From contig NZ_RCNR01000018.1 of NCBI RefSeq assembly GCF_009725985.1, positions 1 through 64,000 of the forward strand: DNA of 64,000 nucleotides, read 5' to 3'. The position numbers and the translations under genes are program-made. Shown here in pieces: positions 26,680 to 35,426 of the stretch. The notes under the pieces are model-generated. The model ran no database searches. It saw only the letters and a list, made by a program, of their open reading frames with translations, and was not told the DNA's origin. Position 1 is the first letter of the stretch. The number at the start of each line of letters is the position of its first letter. The DNA comes from Zobellia amurskyensis. GTDB lineage: Bacteria > Bacteroidota > Bacteroidia > Flavobacteriales > Flavobacteriaceae.

Positions 26680-27606
26680 GTGCTTAAAGTCTGCTCATTT
26701 ATGCCTGCTGTTACCCAAATGCTCTATGATATGGGTTTACAAGATCATTTGTACGGTATTACATTTGAGTGTCCTCAACAAGCGTTGGAAGAGAAAAAAC
26801 CAGTAGTACGTTGTATCTTAGAAGGTAAGAACTATACAAGTAAACAGATAGATGTTTTTTTCTCTGAAAGTAAAAAAGAAGGAAAGAAGCTTTATTATGT
26901 TGATGAAAAGGCACTGGCCGAAATAGCACCGGATATTATCTTTACCCAAGATATGTGCGATGTTTGCCAGATTGATACGGAATGTACTGCGGCAGCGGTT
27001 GCAAATCTTGAAAAACAGCCAGAGCTCATTTCTATTAGTCCTATGGGTTTTGATGATGTTTTTCAAAATGCCGTTACCATTGCAAAAGCATTGGATAAAG
27101 AAGAGGTTGCTTACGCATACTTAATAAAGTTAAATGACCGTGTTAATCATGTAATAGATACTATAATAGCATCCAAGGCTCCTAAAAAGAAGGTGTTGTT
27201 GTTAGAATGGTTAGAACCTATTTATAATTGTGGCCATTGGATTCCTCATCAGATAGATTTTGCCGGTGGTGTAGATATGTTATCTAATCCATCTGGGAAT
27301 AGCGGGGTTATTTCTTGGGATGATATTTTAGCGTACAACCCAGAAGTGATTGTCATAGCCCCATGCGGATTTAGTATGAAAAGAACATTAACAGAAATGC
27401 ACTTATTACTTTTGAAAGATGGGTGGAATTCATTGAAAGCAGTACAGAATCAACAGGTTTTTATAACTGATTTTGATTTGTTCACTCAATCATCTGCAGG
27501 AACGTTGGTAGATGGTGTAGAATTGTTGGCAGGATTGTTTCACCCGGAAGCAATTTCTATTCCCTCGCATTTGAAGCGTAAATACCAGAAGTTTTATGAG
27601 TACTGA
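26680..27606 (+). CDS. BtuF-like cobalamin-binding protein without signal peptide
   Basis: A 308-residue periplasmic-binding-protein-like fold. It starts at GTG 26680 with KVCSFMPAVTQMLYDMGLQ; no ATG gives a full N-terminus. The first lobe has PDIIFTQDMCDVCQIDTEC, a Cys cluster (CxxCxxxxxC). The second lobe has LLLEWLEPIYNCGHWIP and YNPEVIVIAPCGFSMKRT. There is no signal peptide or lipobox, so the protein should be cytoplasmic unless exported another way, in contrast with the lipoprotein at 22579. It is co-transcribed with the riboswitch-controlled receptor. A role in handling imported cobamide is inferred. Confidence 0.85.
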   Translation: MLKVCSFMPAVTQMLYDMGLQDHLYGITFECPQQALEEKKPVVRCILEGKNYTSKQIDVFFSESKKEGKKLYYVDEKALAEIAPDIIFTQDMCDVCQIDTECTAAAVANLEKQPELISISPMGFDDVFQNAVTIAKALDKEEVAYAYLIKLNDRVNHVIDTIIASKAPKKKVLLLEWLEPIYNCGHWIPHQIDFAGGVDMLSNPSGNSGVISWDDILAYNPEVIVIAPCGFSMKRTLTEMHLLLLKDGWNSLKAVQNQQVFITDFDLFTQSSAGTLVDGVELLAGLFHPEAISIPSHLKRKYQKFYEY

Positions 27607-27623
27607 GAAACTATAGAGTAATA

Positions 27624-27658
27624 AAAAAAGCGGCTTGTGTTCAACAGGCCGCTTTTTT
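27624..27658. terminator. bidirectional terminator after the btuB operon
   Basis: A 15-bp stem (27624-27638 with 27644-27658, one T-G wobble) with loop GTTCA, an A run on the left arm and a T run on the right. It serves the btuB operon and the convergent immunity gene. Confidence 0.9.
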
Positions 27659-27716
27659 AGTTTGTGATTTTACCATCTCATATCAGTAACAAGGTCATCG
27701 GTTGAAATTAGCCCCC

Positions 27717-28178
27717 TTATATTCCATCAGCATTTTTCAATTCTGACTTAAACTCTCCATCAAGCATAAGTACTTGTTCTAAAATACTCTTAAAATCACT
27801 GTCTGATGCAGAAATTGGAAGATTGTATTTTACTAAGTCTTCAAACTTATTATTATTCAATGCCGCCAAAGAATCAAATCGGGAAGCAAACGCTGCGAAT
27901 TCTTCCTCTTTGCTTTTAATAGAATAAATACATTCTATTAAACCTTTATTAAAAGATATGCTTAAATAAATAATGTAATTATTGATTGTCTCTTCCATGT
28001 AAAAACACTTATCGCTGTTACTGTATGACAAACAAGAGTATGTGTTATTTAATTCTCTAATGATATTGAGTGAGGGAGTTTTTGCATCTTTGAAACCACT
28101 GAAATTATTACATAGGACTATATATTTATCGGAAAACTCTATTTTATTTAATAGGGGCGTTAAATATTCATTTTTCAT
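27717..28178 (-). CDS. probable immunity protein to the adjacent secreted toxin
   Basis: A 153-residue acidic, soluble protein with no signal peptide or membrane segment and no family I recognise. Its start lies 12 bases after the stop of the large toxin-like gene at 28191-31706, on the same strand, and it is the last gene before a terminator. Small acidic cytosolic proteins encoded directly after a polymorphic toxin are typically cognate immunity proteins. That is the basis of this call; nothing in the sequence itself shows binding. It contains an alternating aromatic segment, SLNIIRELNNTYSCLSYSNS, near residue 36. Confidence 0.6.
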   Translation of the reverse strand: MKNEYLTPLLNKIEFSDKYIVLCNNFSGFKDAKTPSLNIIRELNNTYSCLSYSNSDKCFYMEETINNYIIYLSISFNKGLIECIYSIKSKEEEFAAFASRFDSLAALNNNKFEDLVKYNLPISASDSDFKSILEQVLMLDGEFKSELKNADGI

Positions 28179-28190
28179 TTCGCAAACTTA

Positions 28191-31100
28191 TTATTCTGCT
28201 AAAAATATGATTTCTATTCCATATTCTTTAGCTATTTCAATATACTCTTTCATTTTAGCAGCATTTTTATTTGACAATGGAATTTCAAGGAAGTACTGGC
28301 CTGATAATGGAGGAAAATTAGTGAGCTTTCTAGAGTTCAATTTTGTCCCAATTTTATACTTAGTAATTAGTTCATTACAATATTTTCTCCAAGTAGCCTC
28401 AAGAATGTTGTCTACATCCGTGGCTTTTCTTGATATAATAGCTTTTCCTGGTATATAAGAATCAAGTCTTTTCCCATTTGCTAAGACTATTTCGTTAAAG
28501 CGCCCTAGGCCCAAACGGCCTAACTTATCAAAATTATTGCCTCTTTCAAATAACTTTAATATTTCGGGCCAAGTTAATTTTCTGTTTTTCACTTTGGAAA
28601 TTTGTGGTAATTCCTCGGCCACTTCATTTATTATATTATCCGCGTATTTTCCATCATATAATAATCTCTTTACTGCTTCACCAGCATTAAATAAGGATGA
28701 AAACTCATCGAAGGTTCTTTTTGTAGTATCACTAATTTCTCTTACTACCTTCGTATAGATTTTATTGCCCGATTTATAAATGAAAATCCACTCCTTGGCA
28801 TTGGTAACCACTTTTTTTACAGGACGTAAGAGTTTTGAACCAGGAATTACTTCTAATATTAAAAAACCTCCTGCCTGAAGTCTATTACTTTCAACACCAT
28901 TAAAATCTTTACCGTCAATTAATATAATTATATCTTCTACAGGAATGATATACCTACCAACAAATTGAGCAGGACCACTCCAAAATTTGTTTATGAAATA
29001 GTCTAAATCAGTTTCTTTGTAGCTTATGGGAGGAACATCATATTGATACCATTCATTTGCGGTTCTACTATAATAGAACGTAACTTCTTCGCCCTCATTT
29101 GAATAAGGAGCTATAGGGTAAATTCCATTTACCAAACGATCTCCGTTTTCTAACCTAAATTCTTTTAGTAATCGACCGGCTATTTTTATATTTCTTGTGG
29201 CGTTATATTTCAAAGATTCGTGATTATTATAAAATCCTTTTTTAGTAATGTCCCATGGAACATCTTCAGATAATACCATTTCAGTTAATAAATATTCTGA
29301 GGTTGTGAATTCAGTCAGATGCTCATCAATAACCTGCTCCTTTAAATCTAATAAATCCTGTTTAACTTTAGCACAGTCACGATTGTCAGGACCTTGTTGC
29401 CCGTTTGGACGTTGGTTACCGTTAGCACAATTTGCTAATACAGTACTTATATATTTAGGGGAAAAAACTTTCTCTTCTGCATCTAGAGCAGGTGCTTTTT
29501 CCTTGCCCATTTCTAACAAAGTTTCATTGCTCCAAAACGGAGGTATATTATACTTTGGTATGGGCTGCTGTAGTACTCCTAAATTTCTGTTATAATATTG
29601 AACGAGATAACTAGTCATTAGAAATACTTTATCTTCTAATCCTTGCTTATCATAATAATTAATATGTTTATTACTCAAGGTGTTGAGGAGATTACCATCG
29701 TTAATAATATTATAGATCCCTGAAGCCCATGATTTATTTTGAGCAGATTCATATTCACGTTCAGAAAAATCTATAAGTACCTTATTTCTTAACTCTGAAA
29801 ACTTTGTACCTGGTGTACCGTCTAATAATTGTGCACTTCCTAAAGATTTAAGTGTTTTACCTCTTACTACAGTATTGAAAAGATTTTGACATTCGTGTGA
29901 TGCCGGTTGAGGAAAACCTCCAAAAATAATACCGTCAGAGAAGATGCAATAGTCTCCCTTTAATTTCCATTCTTCCAAATAGAACAACTCTTCGGTGAAA
30001 ACTTCCTGTTCTTTATTTAGGCTTTGTGATTTTTTAGTGTGACTAGCTGCAATGTCATACGCTCTGCTTTCAACTTTTAGAAAGTTTTTTTCATAGTTTT
30101 TAAAAAAATCTCGTTTGGCATTTGAAAATGAAGAATGCTCAGTGCCTAAAAGGTGGTTTATTTCATTTTTAAATACTTCTTCTTGCTTTTCTAGCCATTC
30201 TTGTCGTTTGGCATTGCTGTAGAAAGAGAGTGCATCTTGCATATCTAAAAGAACTTGCATATCATGGAAATAAAGTTCGAATTCAGCTGGATTCCCTTCC
30301 GTAGGTGATTTGTCTGCACTTCCATAAGTAAACACCAACTCTGGAGGGGCTTTAGTTGGGTGTTCTTTTGAGGCAAAGGCAAAATCGTTTGTGCCATCAG
30401 GTTGTACCATAATAAGGCTCACTAGTGAATTATCAAGTTTACTTGCATCTAAATCTATTGAGATTCGTTTGCCAATTGCATAAGTACCATTCTTGGTGCC
30501 AATGGGGCTTCCGCTTTTTCCAGGCTTATTTGATGAAGAAAGATTTTCTTCGGTCCAATTGGTCGAGTTCCCTTTATATACCTGAATTTCACCAGATCCT
30601 GCATCTGCATCTATGGTAAAGTTCAATTCTGCTCCAGTAAAATTTGGTGGTACAGCGCTTAAATCAAACTTTAAATAGCTAGATCTATAGTTTGTGTATA
30701 CCTTTAAAGTGGCGGTATTACTTCTAGAGGATCCTTGTAAAAAAGCATCATCTAGAGGGGGTATATTGTTGCCTGTCGTGGTGTAATCTTCTTCTTCTTC
30801 TTCTTCTTCTGACTTGTTATCATCTGAGGTATCTGGATTATTAGAGGTGTTGCTACTCTCGTAGGTAACCAAAAGTTCTGGCGCAGCAATTGAGCCATGT
30901 TCTTTAGAAGCAAATGCAAAATCATTTGTGCCATTTGGTTGAACCATTATTAGACTTAATAACGAAGTTTCTAGTTTATTTACATCAAGGTCTATCGACA
31001 CCCGTTTACCCATACTATGTGTTCCACTTGTTGTACCAATTGGGCCTCCGCTTTTTTGTGGTTTGTTGGAGGATGATAAAGTAACCTCGGTCCAGTTTGT

Positions 31101-31706
31101 GGAACTACCTTTGTATACTTGTATCAAACCTGACCCTTCGTCAGAGTCTATCGTAAATTTTAACTTTGCACTGGTAATTTTACCTTGTACTGAATGAAGG
31201 TCAAATTTAAAGTAACTTGAACGCCACGAGGTATATACTTTCATTATAGCAGTATTATACCTAGTATTTCCTTGAAGATAAGCATCATCCAGGGGTTTAA
31301 TGCTTTTGGATATTGTATTGATGTTAGCGGATACTGCAACTTTTTTAAGAGTTTCTTCATTGGAGCCACTATAGTTTGAATAATAGTTCGTGCTTAGTGG
31401 GTCAACAATAAACTTTTTTACCTGTGTTCCTGTGTCAGTAGATATGGCAATCAAATAAACTCCTTGTGTTAGCCACCCCACGTCAATATTATAAATATTA
31501 GTGTTGTTCACCGGAATTTCCCGCATTAAACGTCCCGTTAAATCAAATATCGAGATATCAATTGGAGCTGTATCAGTAGGTAATACTAGATTTATACGAG
31601 TGCTGGCTGTATTTGGAAATAGTTTTATATTGTCATTTAAATTTTCTTGAGAAAAAGAGAAATAAAATGACAGGAAAAATAGTAGGGAAAGTAGATTTTT
31701 TTTCAT
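28191..31706 (-). CDS. secreted polymorphic toxin: N-terminal T9SS-type sorting domain, two DNRLRE domains, C-terminal REase-like toxin domain
   Basis: A 1171-residue protein. Residues 1-20 are a signal peptide (ending FSFSQ). Residues 28-102 match a type A T9SS sorting domain (IKLFPNTAS, ISIFDLTGRLMREI, WLTQGVYLIAIST, KKFIVD), normally found at the extreme C-terminus. Two DNRLRE-like domains follow (about 137-283 and 316-462), nearly copies of each other (LDDAYLQGNTRYNTA / LDDAFLQGSSRSNTA), joined by an acidic linker with seven or more Glu. A long region of unknown fold (about 463-1050) includes Cys pairs. The last 119 residues (1053-1171) resemble a restriction-endonuclease-fold toxin: FNEIVLANGKRLDSYIPGK and ISRKATDVDN, with candidate catalytic Glu1072, Asp1082 and Lys1094. 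A probable immunity gene follows. Confidence 0.8.
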   Translation of the reverse strand: MKKNLLSLLFFLSFYFSFSQENLNDNIKLFPNTASTRINLVLPTDTAPIDISIFDLTGRLMREIPVNNTNIYNIDVGWLTQGVYLIAISTDTGTQVKKFIVDPLSTNYYSNYSGSNEETLKKVAVSANINTISKSIKPLDDAYLQGNTRYNTAIMKVYTSWRSSYFKFDLHSVQGKITSAKLKFTIDSDEGSGLIQVYKGSSTNWTEVTLSSSNKPQKSGGPIGTTSGTHSMGKRVSIDLDVNKLETSLLSLIMVQPNGTNDFAFASKEHGSIAAPELLVTYESSNTSNNPDTSDDNKSEEEEEEEDYTTTGNNIPPLDDAFLQGSSRSNTATLKVYTNYRSSYLKFDLSAVPPNFTGAELNFTIDADAGSGEIQVYKGNSTNWTEENLSSSNKPGKSGSPIGTKNGTYAIGKRISIDLDASKLDNSLVSLIMVQPDGTNDFAFASKEHPTKAPPELVFTYGSADKSPTEGNPAEFELYFHDMQVLLDMQDALSFYSNAKRQEWLEKQEEVFKNEINHLLGTEHSSFSNAKRDFFKNYEKNFLKVESRAYDIAASHTKKSQSLNKEQEVFTEELFYLEEWKLKGDYCIFSDGIIFGGFPQPASHECQNLFNTVVRGKTLKSLGSAQLLDGTPGTKFSELRNKVLIDFSEREYESAQNKSWASGIYNIINDGNLLNTLSNKHINYYDKQGLEDKVFLMTSYLVQYYNRNLGVLQQPIPKYNIPPFWSNETLLEMGKEKAPALDAEEKVFSPKYISTVLANCANGNQRPNGQQGPDNRDCAKVKQDLLDLKEQVIDEHLTEFTTSEYLLTEMVLSEDVPWDITKKGFYNNHESLKYNATRNIKIAGRLLKEFRLENGDRLVNGIYPIAPYSNEGEEVTFYYSRTANEWYQYDVPPISYKETDLDYFINKFWSGPAQFVGRYIIPVEDIIILIDGKDFNGVESNRLQAGGFLILEVIPGSKLLRPVKKVVTNAKEWIFIYKSGNKIYTKVVREISDTTKRTFDEFSSLFNAGEAVKRLLYDGKYADNIINEVAEELPQISKVKNRKLTWPEILKLFERGNNFDKLGRLGLGRFNEIVLANGKRLDSYIPGKAIISRKATDVDNILEATWRKYCNELITKYKIGTKLNSRKLTNFPPLSGQYFLEIPLSNKNAAKMKEYIEIAKEYGIEIIFLAE
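30788..30810. repeat. CTT trinucleotide repeat (acidic linker codons)
   Basis: Seven and two-thirds copies of CTT, read on the minus strand as GAA codons for a Glu run between the two DNRLRE domains. Changes in copy number would stay in frame. Confidence 0.85.
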
Positions 31707-32108
31707 CTTAAATTAAGTTTTGTTCTTTTTCAAATTTAGGAAAAATCTTGTTAATTAATATTTAAATTATAATTATATAAATCCTTGGTTCACATTTAAG
31801 AGTATATCAGCTTTTTCATGATTAGGTATAAAGAATGATATAAGCCAATAGAAATAAAGAGTTGCGCTTGAAGCAGTTTAAAGGGTTGAGAATGGTTTTG
31901 GTATCTTTGTAGCCTATTTGTAAAATGAAAAAAACCGCCTTAAAAAGCGGTTCTTCTATTGCAACTGAAAATGGGATTAGAATAAGATTAAGTTCTAGTC
32001 GACAGTATTTTGTAGTCCATATAATTTTTTGACTTGAAAAACAGAACTTTAGCGGAGGTTAAATTATTTAATTCTTATGTGTCAAGAGTAATTATCTCTT
32101 AAAAATAA
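31707..32108. other. 402-bp intergenic stretch
   Basis: AT-rich spacer between the start of the toxin gene and the end of the S41 peptidase gene. It holds a minus-strand terminator (31928-31952) and an isolated plus-strand TATCTTTG (31902-31909) followed by a 35-codon open frame (31925-32032) of doubtful meaning. No tRNA or other RNA gene is seen. Confidence 0.5.
31928..31952 (-). terminator. terminator for the S41 peptidase gene
   Basis: A 6-bp GC-rich stem (31933-31938 with 31947-31952) and an 8-base loop, followed on the minus strand by a run of seven T. It lies about 160 bases after the stop of the gene at 32109. Confidence 0.7.
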
Positions 32109-33596
32109 TCACCAAATAATAGGTGGGTCGGTAACGTACATATTATCCTTTAAAGGGGTAAACATTTTAGAGTTGGTCATAGTTTCAATAGGGAATTCTA
32201 CTTTCTGCACGCCTTTTGCAGATGAACCCGTTATAAGTTCTATGGCTTTGGCCAAAAATGGCTCTTGTAAATCACCTAGAACCCCTAAATTGCTTAGGTC
32301 TTCTAGTAGCTCAACCTGAGGAGTGAGTCCGCTAGTGAATTCAGAAAAACCTTCCGCATTTTCATTTCTTCCCAGTAAAGGCTGAATGGCCCAATTATTT
32401 TTTTTATTTATTTTTCCTGCTCGTTCCGGACTATAGATGTAGTTATTGTCCCTATCATCTACCATAGTTACACTGAATTCATTTTTTCCGCGTGTAGTGC
32501 CCCCAATTTGAATAACATCCATGTAGGGGTCAAGTCCGTTAATAACTAGTTCACTTGCCGAAGCTGTTCCGCTAGTGGTCAAAATATAGACCTTATCTAA
32601 GCTTAAGGTGTTGATAGCTGTTCCTTTTCCTGTTTTTTCTGTAAAAAACTGTCTCAGTTCAGTATCATTGTCATCTAATATTTTTTGATACTTTTCGTTG
32701 TAAAGAGCCTTTAGAAAAACATCTTTGGAATTGGTACCGTATATCATGCTAGACAAAAGAACGGCAGTATTTACTGATCCACCAGGGTTATACCTAAGGT
32801 CTAGTACAAGGTCTGTAACGTTACTTGCTTTAAAGCGCCCAAATACCCTATTAAGCTCTTCGTCATATTCATTGATAAAACCTGTATAGACCAAATAGCC
32901 AATTTTCTTATCCTGTATCTCTATAATCTCATCTAGAAGAATAGGGTCTTCCATGAGGCCCACTTCTTTGGTTAATTGTATATCCGTACCATTTGGTTCT
33001 GCATTTTCCCCTACAATATCGGCCATATTTAAGGTATAGGTATCGTTATCGCCAAAAAGAAGTGCTATATAGTTTTGGTCGGTAAGGGTGGTGCCATTAA
33101 CACCTGTAAAAAGGTCTCCTCTTTGAATGTTTTTTGTGGAAGCATTAGAGTTGGGTACAATGTATTGAACATAGCCATAAAGCTCGCTACTGTTCTTATT
33201 CTGTCTGGCAAGACCGAACATAAGGCCGTTGCTTTTGGAAATTCCGGCAAGAGATTGGGTAAGTTCTACATAATCATCCGAAAAGAAACTAAAGCGGTCT
33301 TTGGAAGACAGTAGCTTGTTGTCAAAAAACTTTCCTGGATCTGATTCGGATGCTAGAAATACAGTGTAAACATCCGAACCTTCTGGAGTATTAGGAAACT
33401 TGGTGTCTGAAAGATTTTCAACATCGGTTTGCCAGAAATACCAGAAATTCATGGCTTTCCACATAAAATCCTGTACTTCCACTCCTGCATCCGGGTCAGG
33501 GTCTACTGTGTCAGGAATGGAGAAATCATCACTTTTAGTACAAGAAAAAAATAGAAAAAGTGAAAGGAACAATCCTGTTGTTATACTTTTTTTCAT
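32109..33596 (-). CDS. S41 family peptidase lipoprotein (copy 1)
   Basis: A 495-residue lipoprotein: the signal peptide ends LFFSC (Cys19). It has an N-terminal helical part (FMWKAMNFWYFWQTDV), a PDZ-like middle (IVPNSNASTKNIQRGDLFTG) and a C-terminal-processing-peptidase core. DLVLDLRYNPGGSVNTA (about 262-277) is the substrate-binding strand, TSGTASASELV carries the candidate nucleophile Ser346, and GKNEF carries the candidate base Lys371. It should act in the periplasm or at the outer membrane. The next gene upstream (33679-35190) is a paralogue with the same layout. The substrate is unknown. Confidence 0.93.
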   Translation of the reverse strand: MKKSITTGLFLSLFLFFSCTKSDDFSIPDTVDPDPDAGVEVQDFMWKAMNFWYFWQTDVENLSDTKFPNTPEGSDVYTVFLASESDPGKFFDNKLLSSKDRFSFFSDDYVELTQSLAGISKSNGLMFGLARQNKNSSELYGYVQYIVPNSNASTKNIQRGDLFTGVNGTTLTDQNYIALLFGDNDTYTLNMADIVGENAEPNGTDIQLTKEVGLMEDPILLDEIIEIQDKKIGYLVYTGFINEYDEELNRVFGRFKASNVTDLVLDLRYNPGGSVNTAVLLSSMIYGTNSKDVFLKALYNEKYQKILDDNDTELRQFFTEKTGKGTAINTLSLDKVYILTTSGTASASELVINGLDPYMDVIQIGGTTRGKNEFSVTMVDDRDNNYIYSPERAGKINKKNNWAIQPLLGRNENAEGFSEFTSGLTPQVELLEDLSNLGVLGDLQEPFLAKAIELITGSSAKGVQKVEFPIETMTNSKMFTPLKDNMYVTDPPIIW

Positions 33597-33678
33597 AGCC
33601 GCTGATATAAGTTACTCGGGGAAGTTTTAAAGAACACCGTGAATAGAATATCACAACGTAAAAAAAACCATCTTATTT

Positions 33679-35190
33679 TCAGTTTTTTGATTTTAACGGT
33701 TTTAGTAATCCATCCATAACCATGGAATTGTTTGTTAAAGAAAATATTCTTGAGTGTGCAAATGATTTAGAGAAAGAACCATGGTTTAAACTTCTTTTAG
33801 CTGTATTGCCAGAAATTACGGATAATGTTAAGGCCAAAAGGGGCTCGTCTACATCTCCTAACACACCTAGATTTTCAATATCTTCTATTATTTCGTAATC
33901 AGGTACTAACCCATTTTCATAATCAGAGAACCCATCTGCATTTTCATTCTTACCTAACAAGGGTTGAATTCCCCATTGATTATTAGGGTTAATGTTATCA
34001 TCGTTATTCCCTGTATAGAAGTAGCCAGTTTGGGGATCAGGGGCATCAACAAAGGTATTAGAAAACTCACTTTTACCCACTGTCACTTCGCCTATATGTA
34101 CTACATCAACGTAAGGGGCAAGACCGTTCATTACCAATTCACTGGAAGATGCTGTTCGCCCGGTAGCAATGATGTACACTTTTTTTAAATTAAGTGTATT
34201 AAGATCCGTTTTACTATCATGTGTTTTATCCGTAAAATTATCGTCTACTGGTAAAACTGCCATTTTCTTACTATTGTAACGGGCTTTTAAGAAAAGCTTA
34301 TCCGTTTCAGTACCATAAACCGCACTTGCCATTTGAATGGCAGAGGTAACTCTACCACCTCCGTTATATCTGAAATCTAAAATTAACTCGTCAATTTTTT
34401 CTGACTTAAACTCGCCAAAAACAGTATTTAATTGGTCGTCATATGCTGCTAGAAAGCCATTATACATTAAGTAGCCTATTTTCTTTCCGTTCTGCTCGAT
34501 GATTTTATTAATATGTATAGGATTTTCTGAAAAATTCTCAATCTTGGTCAGAGCTACTTCTTTACCATTGCCTATGACAGAATCTCCCGAGAAATCAGCC
34601 ATATTAAGAGTGTAGTTAGAATTATCGCTAAAAAGTAAATCAATATAATTGCTGCGGGTCAGTGTTTGCCCATCTACTCCGTTAAAGACGTTTCCTCTTG
34701 TTATTTCTTTACTGGAGGCATCTGAGTTGGGTAATATATAAGTTACAACGCCATATATATCAATGTCATTTTCAGTAACGTATAATTGGAATTCTACACC
34801 ATTACTACTTGAAATTCCCTGTAAAGAATTTACAAGGTCTTTGTAGTTTTCAACGGCGACACTAAACCTATCAGAAGCGGCTGCATCTCCTACAGCCTCT
34901 TTATGGTTATAGGCAAGGTCATTGTAGAAAAAATCACTTGGGTTGGATTCTGAAGCTAAGAAAGCAATATAATCAGGATCATTAGAATCTTCAAATTTAT
35001 CATCGGCTAGATTGGGTACATCAGCTTGCCAGAAATACCATTCATTCATTACCTGGTACATGAAATTTTGTGCAGGATAATCTGATGCCGTCTTTAATTC
35101 TTCCTGCTTGTCAGGAAAAATATTATCGTCATTTTTACAGCCGATGAATAGAAATGCAATGGAAAGGGGTAATAAGAGATACTTTTTCAT
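33679..35190 (-). CDS. S41 family peptidase lipoprotein (copy 2)
   Basis: A 503-residue paralogue of the gene at 32109-33596, with the same order of parts: lipobox LFIGC (Cys18), NFMYQVMNEWYFWQADVPNL, a PDZ-like segment ILPNSDASSKEITRGNVFNG, DELILDFRYNGGGRVTSA, then GRTASSSELV with candidate nucleophile Ser348, and VGKSEF with candidate base Lys373. The Ala before the second Ser of the usual SASAS motif is replaced by Ser, which is tolerated in the family. It lies 82 bases upstream of copy 1. The pair clearly arose by tandem duplication, then diverged mostly in surface regions. Confidence 0.93.
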   Translation of the reverse strand: MKKYLLLPLSIAFLFIGCKNDDNIFPDKQEELKTASDYPAQNFMYQVMNEWYFWQADVPNLADDKFEDSNDPDYIAFLASESNPSDFFYNDLAYNHKEAVGDAAASDRFSVAVENYKDLVNSLQGISSSNGVEFQLYVTENDIDIYGVVTYILPNSDASSKEITRGNVFNGVDGQTLTRSNYIDLLFSDNSNYTLNMADFSGDSVIGNGKEVALTKIENFSENPIHINKIIEQNGKKIGYLMYNGFLAAYDDQLNTVFGEFKSEKIDELILDFRYNGGGRVTSAIQMASAVYGTETDKLFLKARYNSKKMAVLPVDDNFTDKTHDSKTDLNTLNLKKVYIIATGRTASSSELVMNGLAPYVDVVHIGEVTVGKSEFSNTFVDAPDPQTGYFYTGNNDDNINPNNQWGIQPLLGKNENADGFSDYENGLVPDYEIIEDIENLGVLGDVDEPLLALTLSVISGNTAKRSLNHGSFSKSFAHSRIFSLTNNSMVMDGLLKPLKSKN

Positions 35191-35351
35191 AGTTTTTAAA
35201 TATGGGGCTAATACTACCGAATCAATTACCGTTCCAAAGATGAGTGATAATATAATGGGGGAGTTTAAATTAAAAGGTCTTAATTAGTATACGTAGATAA
35301 TTAGTAAAAGGTTGTAACATTTACTTACAAAACAGAAATATAAAAAATATT

Positions 35352-35379
35352 TGTAACATAATTAAGAGTGGTTCGTCTT
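35352..35379 (+). promoter_or_regulatory. ECF-type promoter of the sigma factor operon
   Basis: TGTAAC (35352-35357), a 16-base spacer, then CGTCTT (35374-35379). AAC in the -35 and CGTC in the -10 are the hallmark of promoters read by ECF sigma factors, so this operon is likely autoregulated. It leaves a leader of about 40 bases. A further TGTAAC lies at 35314-35319 and another at 35385-35390, neither with a spaced CGTC. Confidence 0.65.
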
Positions 35380-35426
35380 CATTGTGTAACGTCTTTTAAA
35401 GATGTTTAAATAACTATACCAATAGA

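Noticed and set aside
35314-35330. Second ECF promoter at TGTAAC 35314
   Set aside because: No CGTC motif follows at 15-18 bases; it only forms a short inverted repeat with TTACAA.
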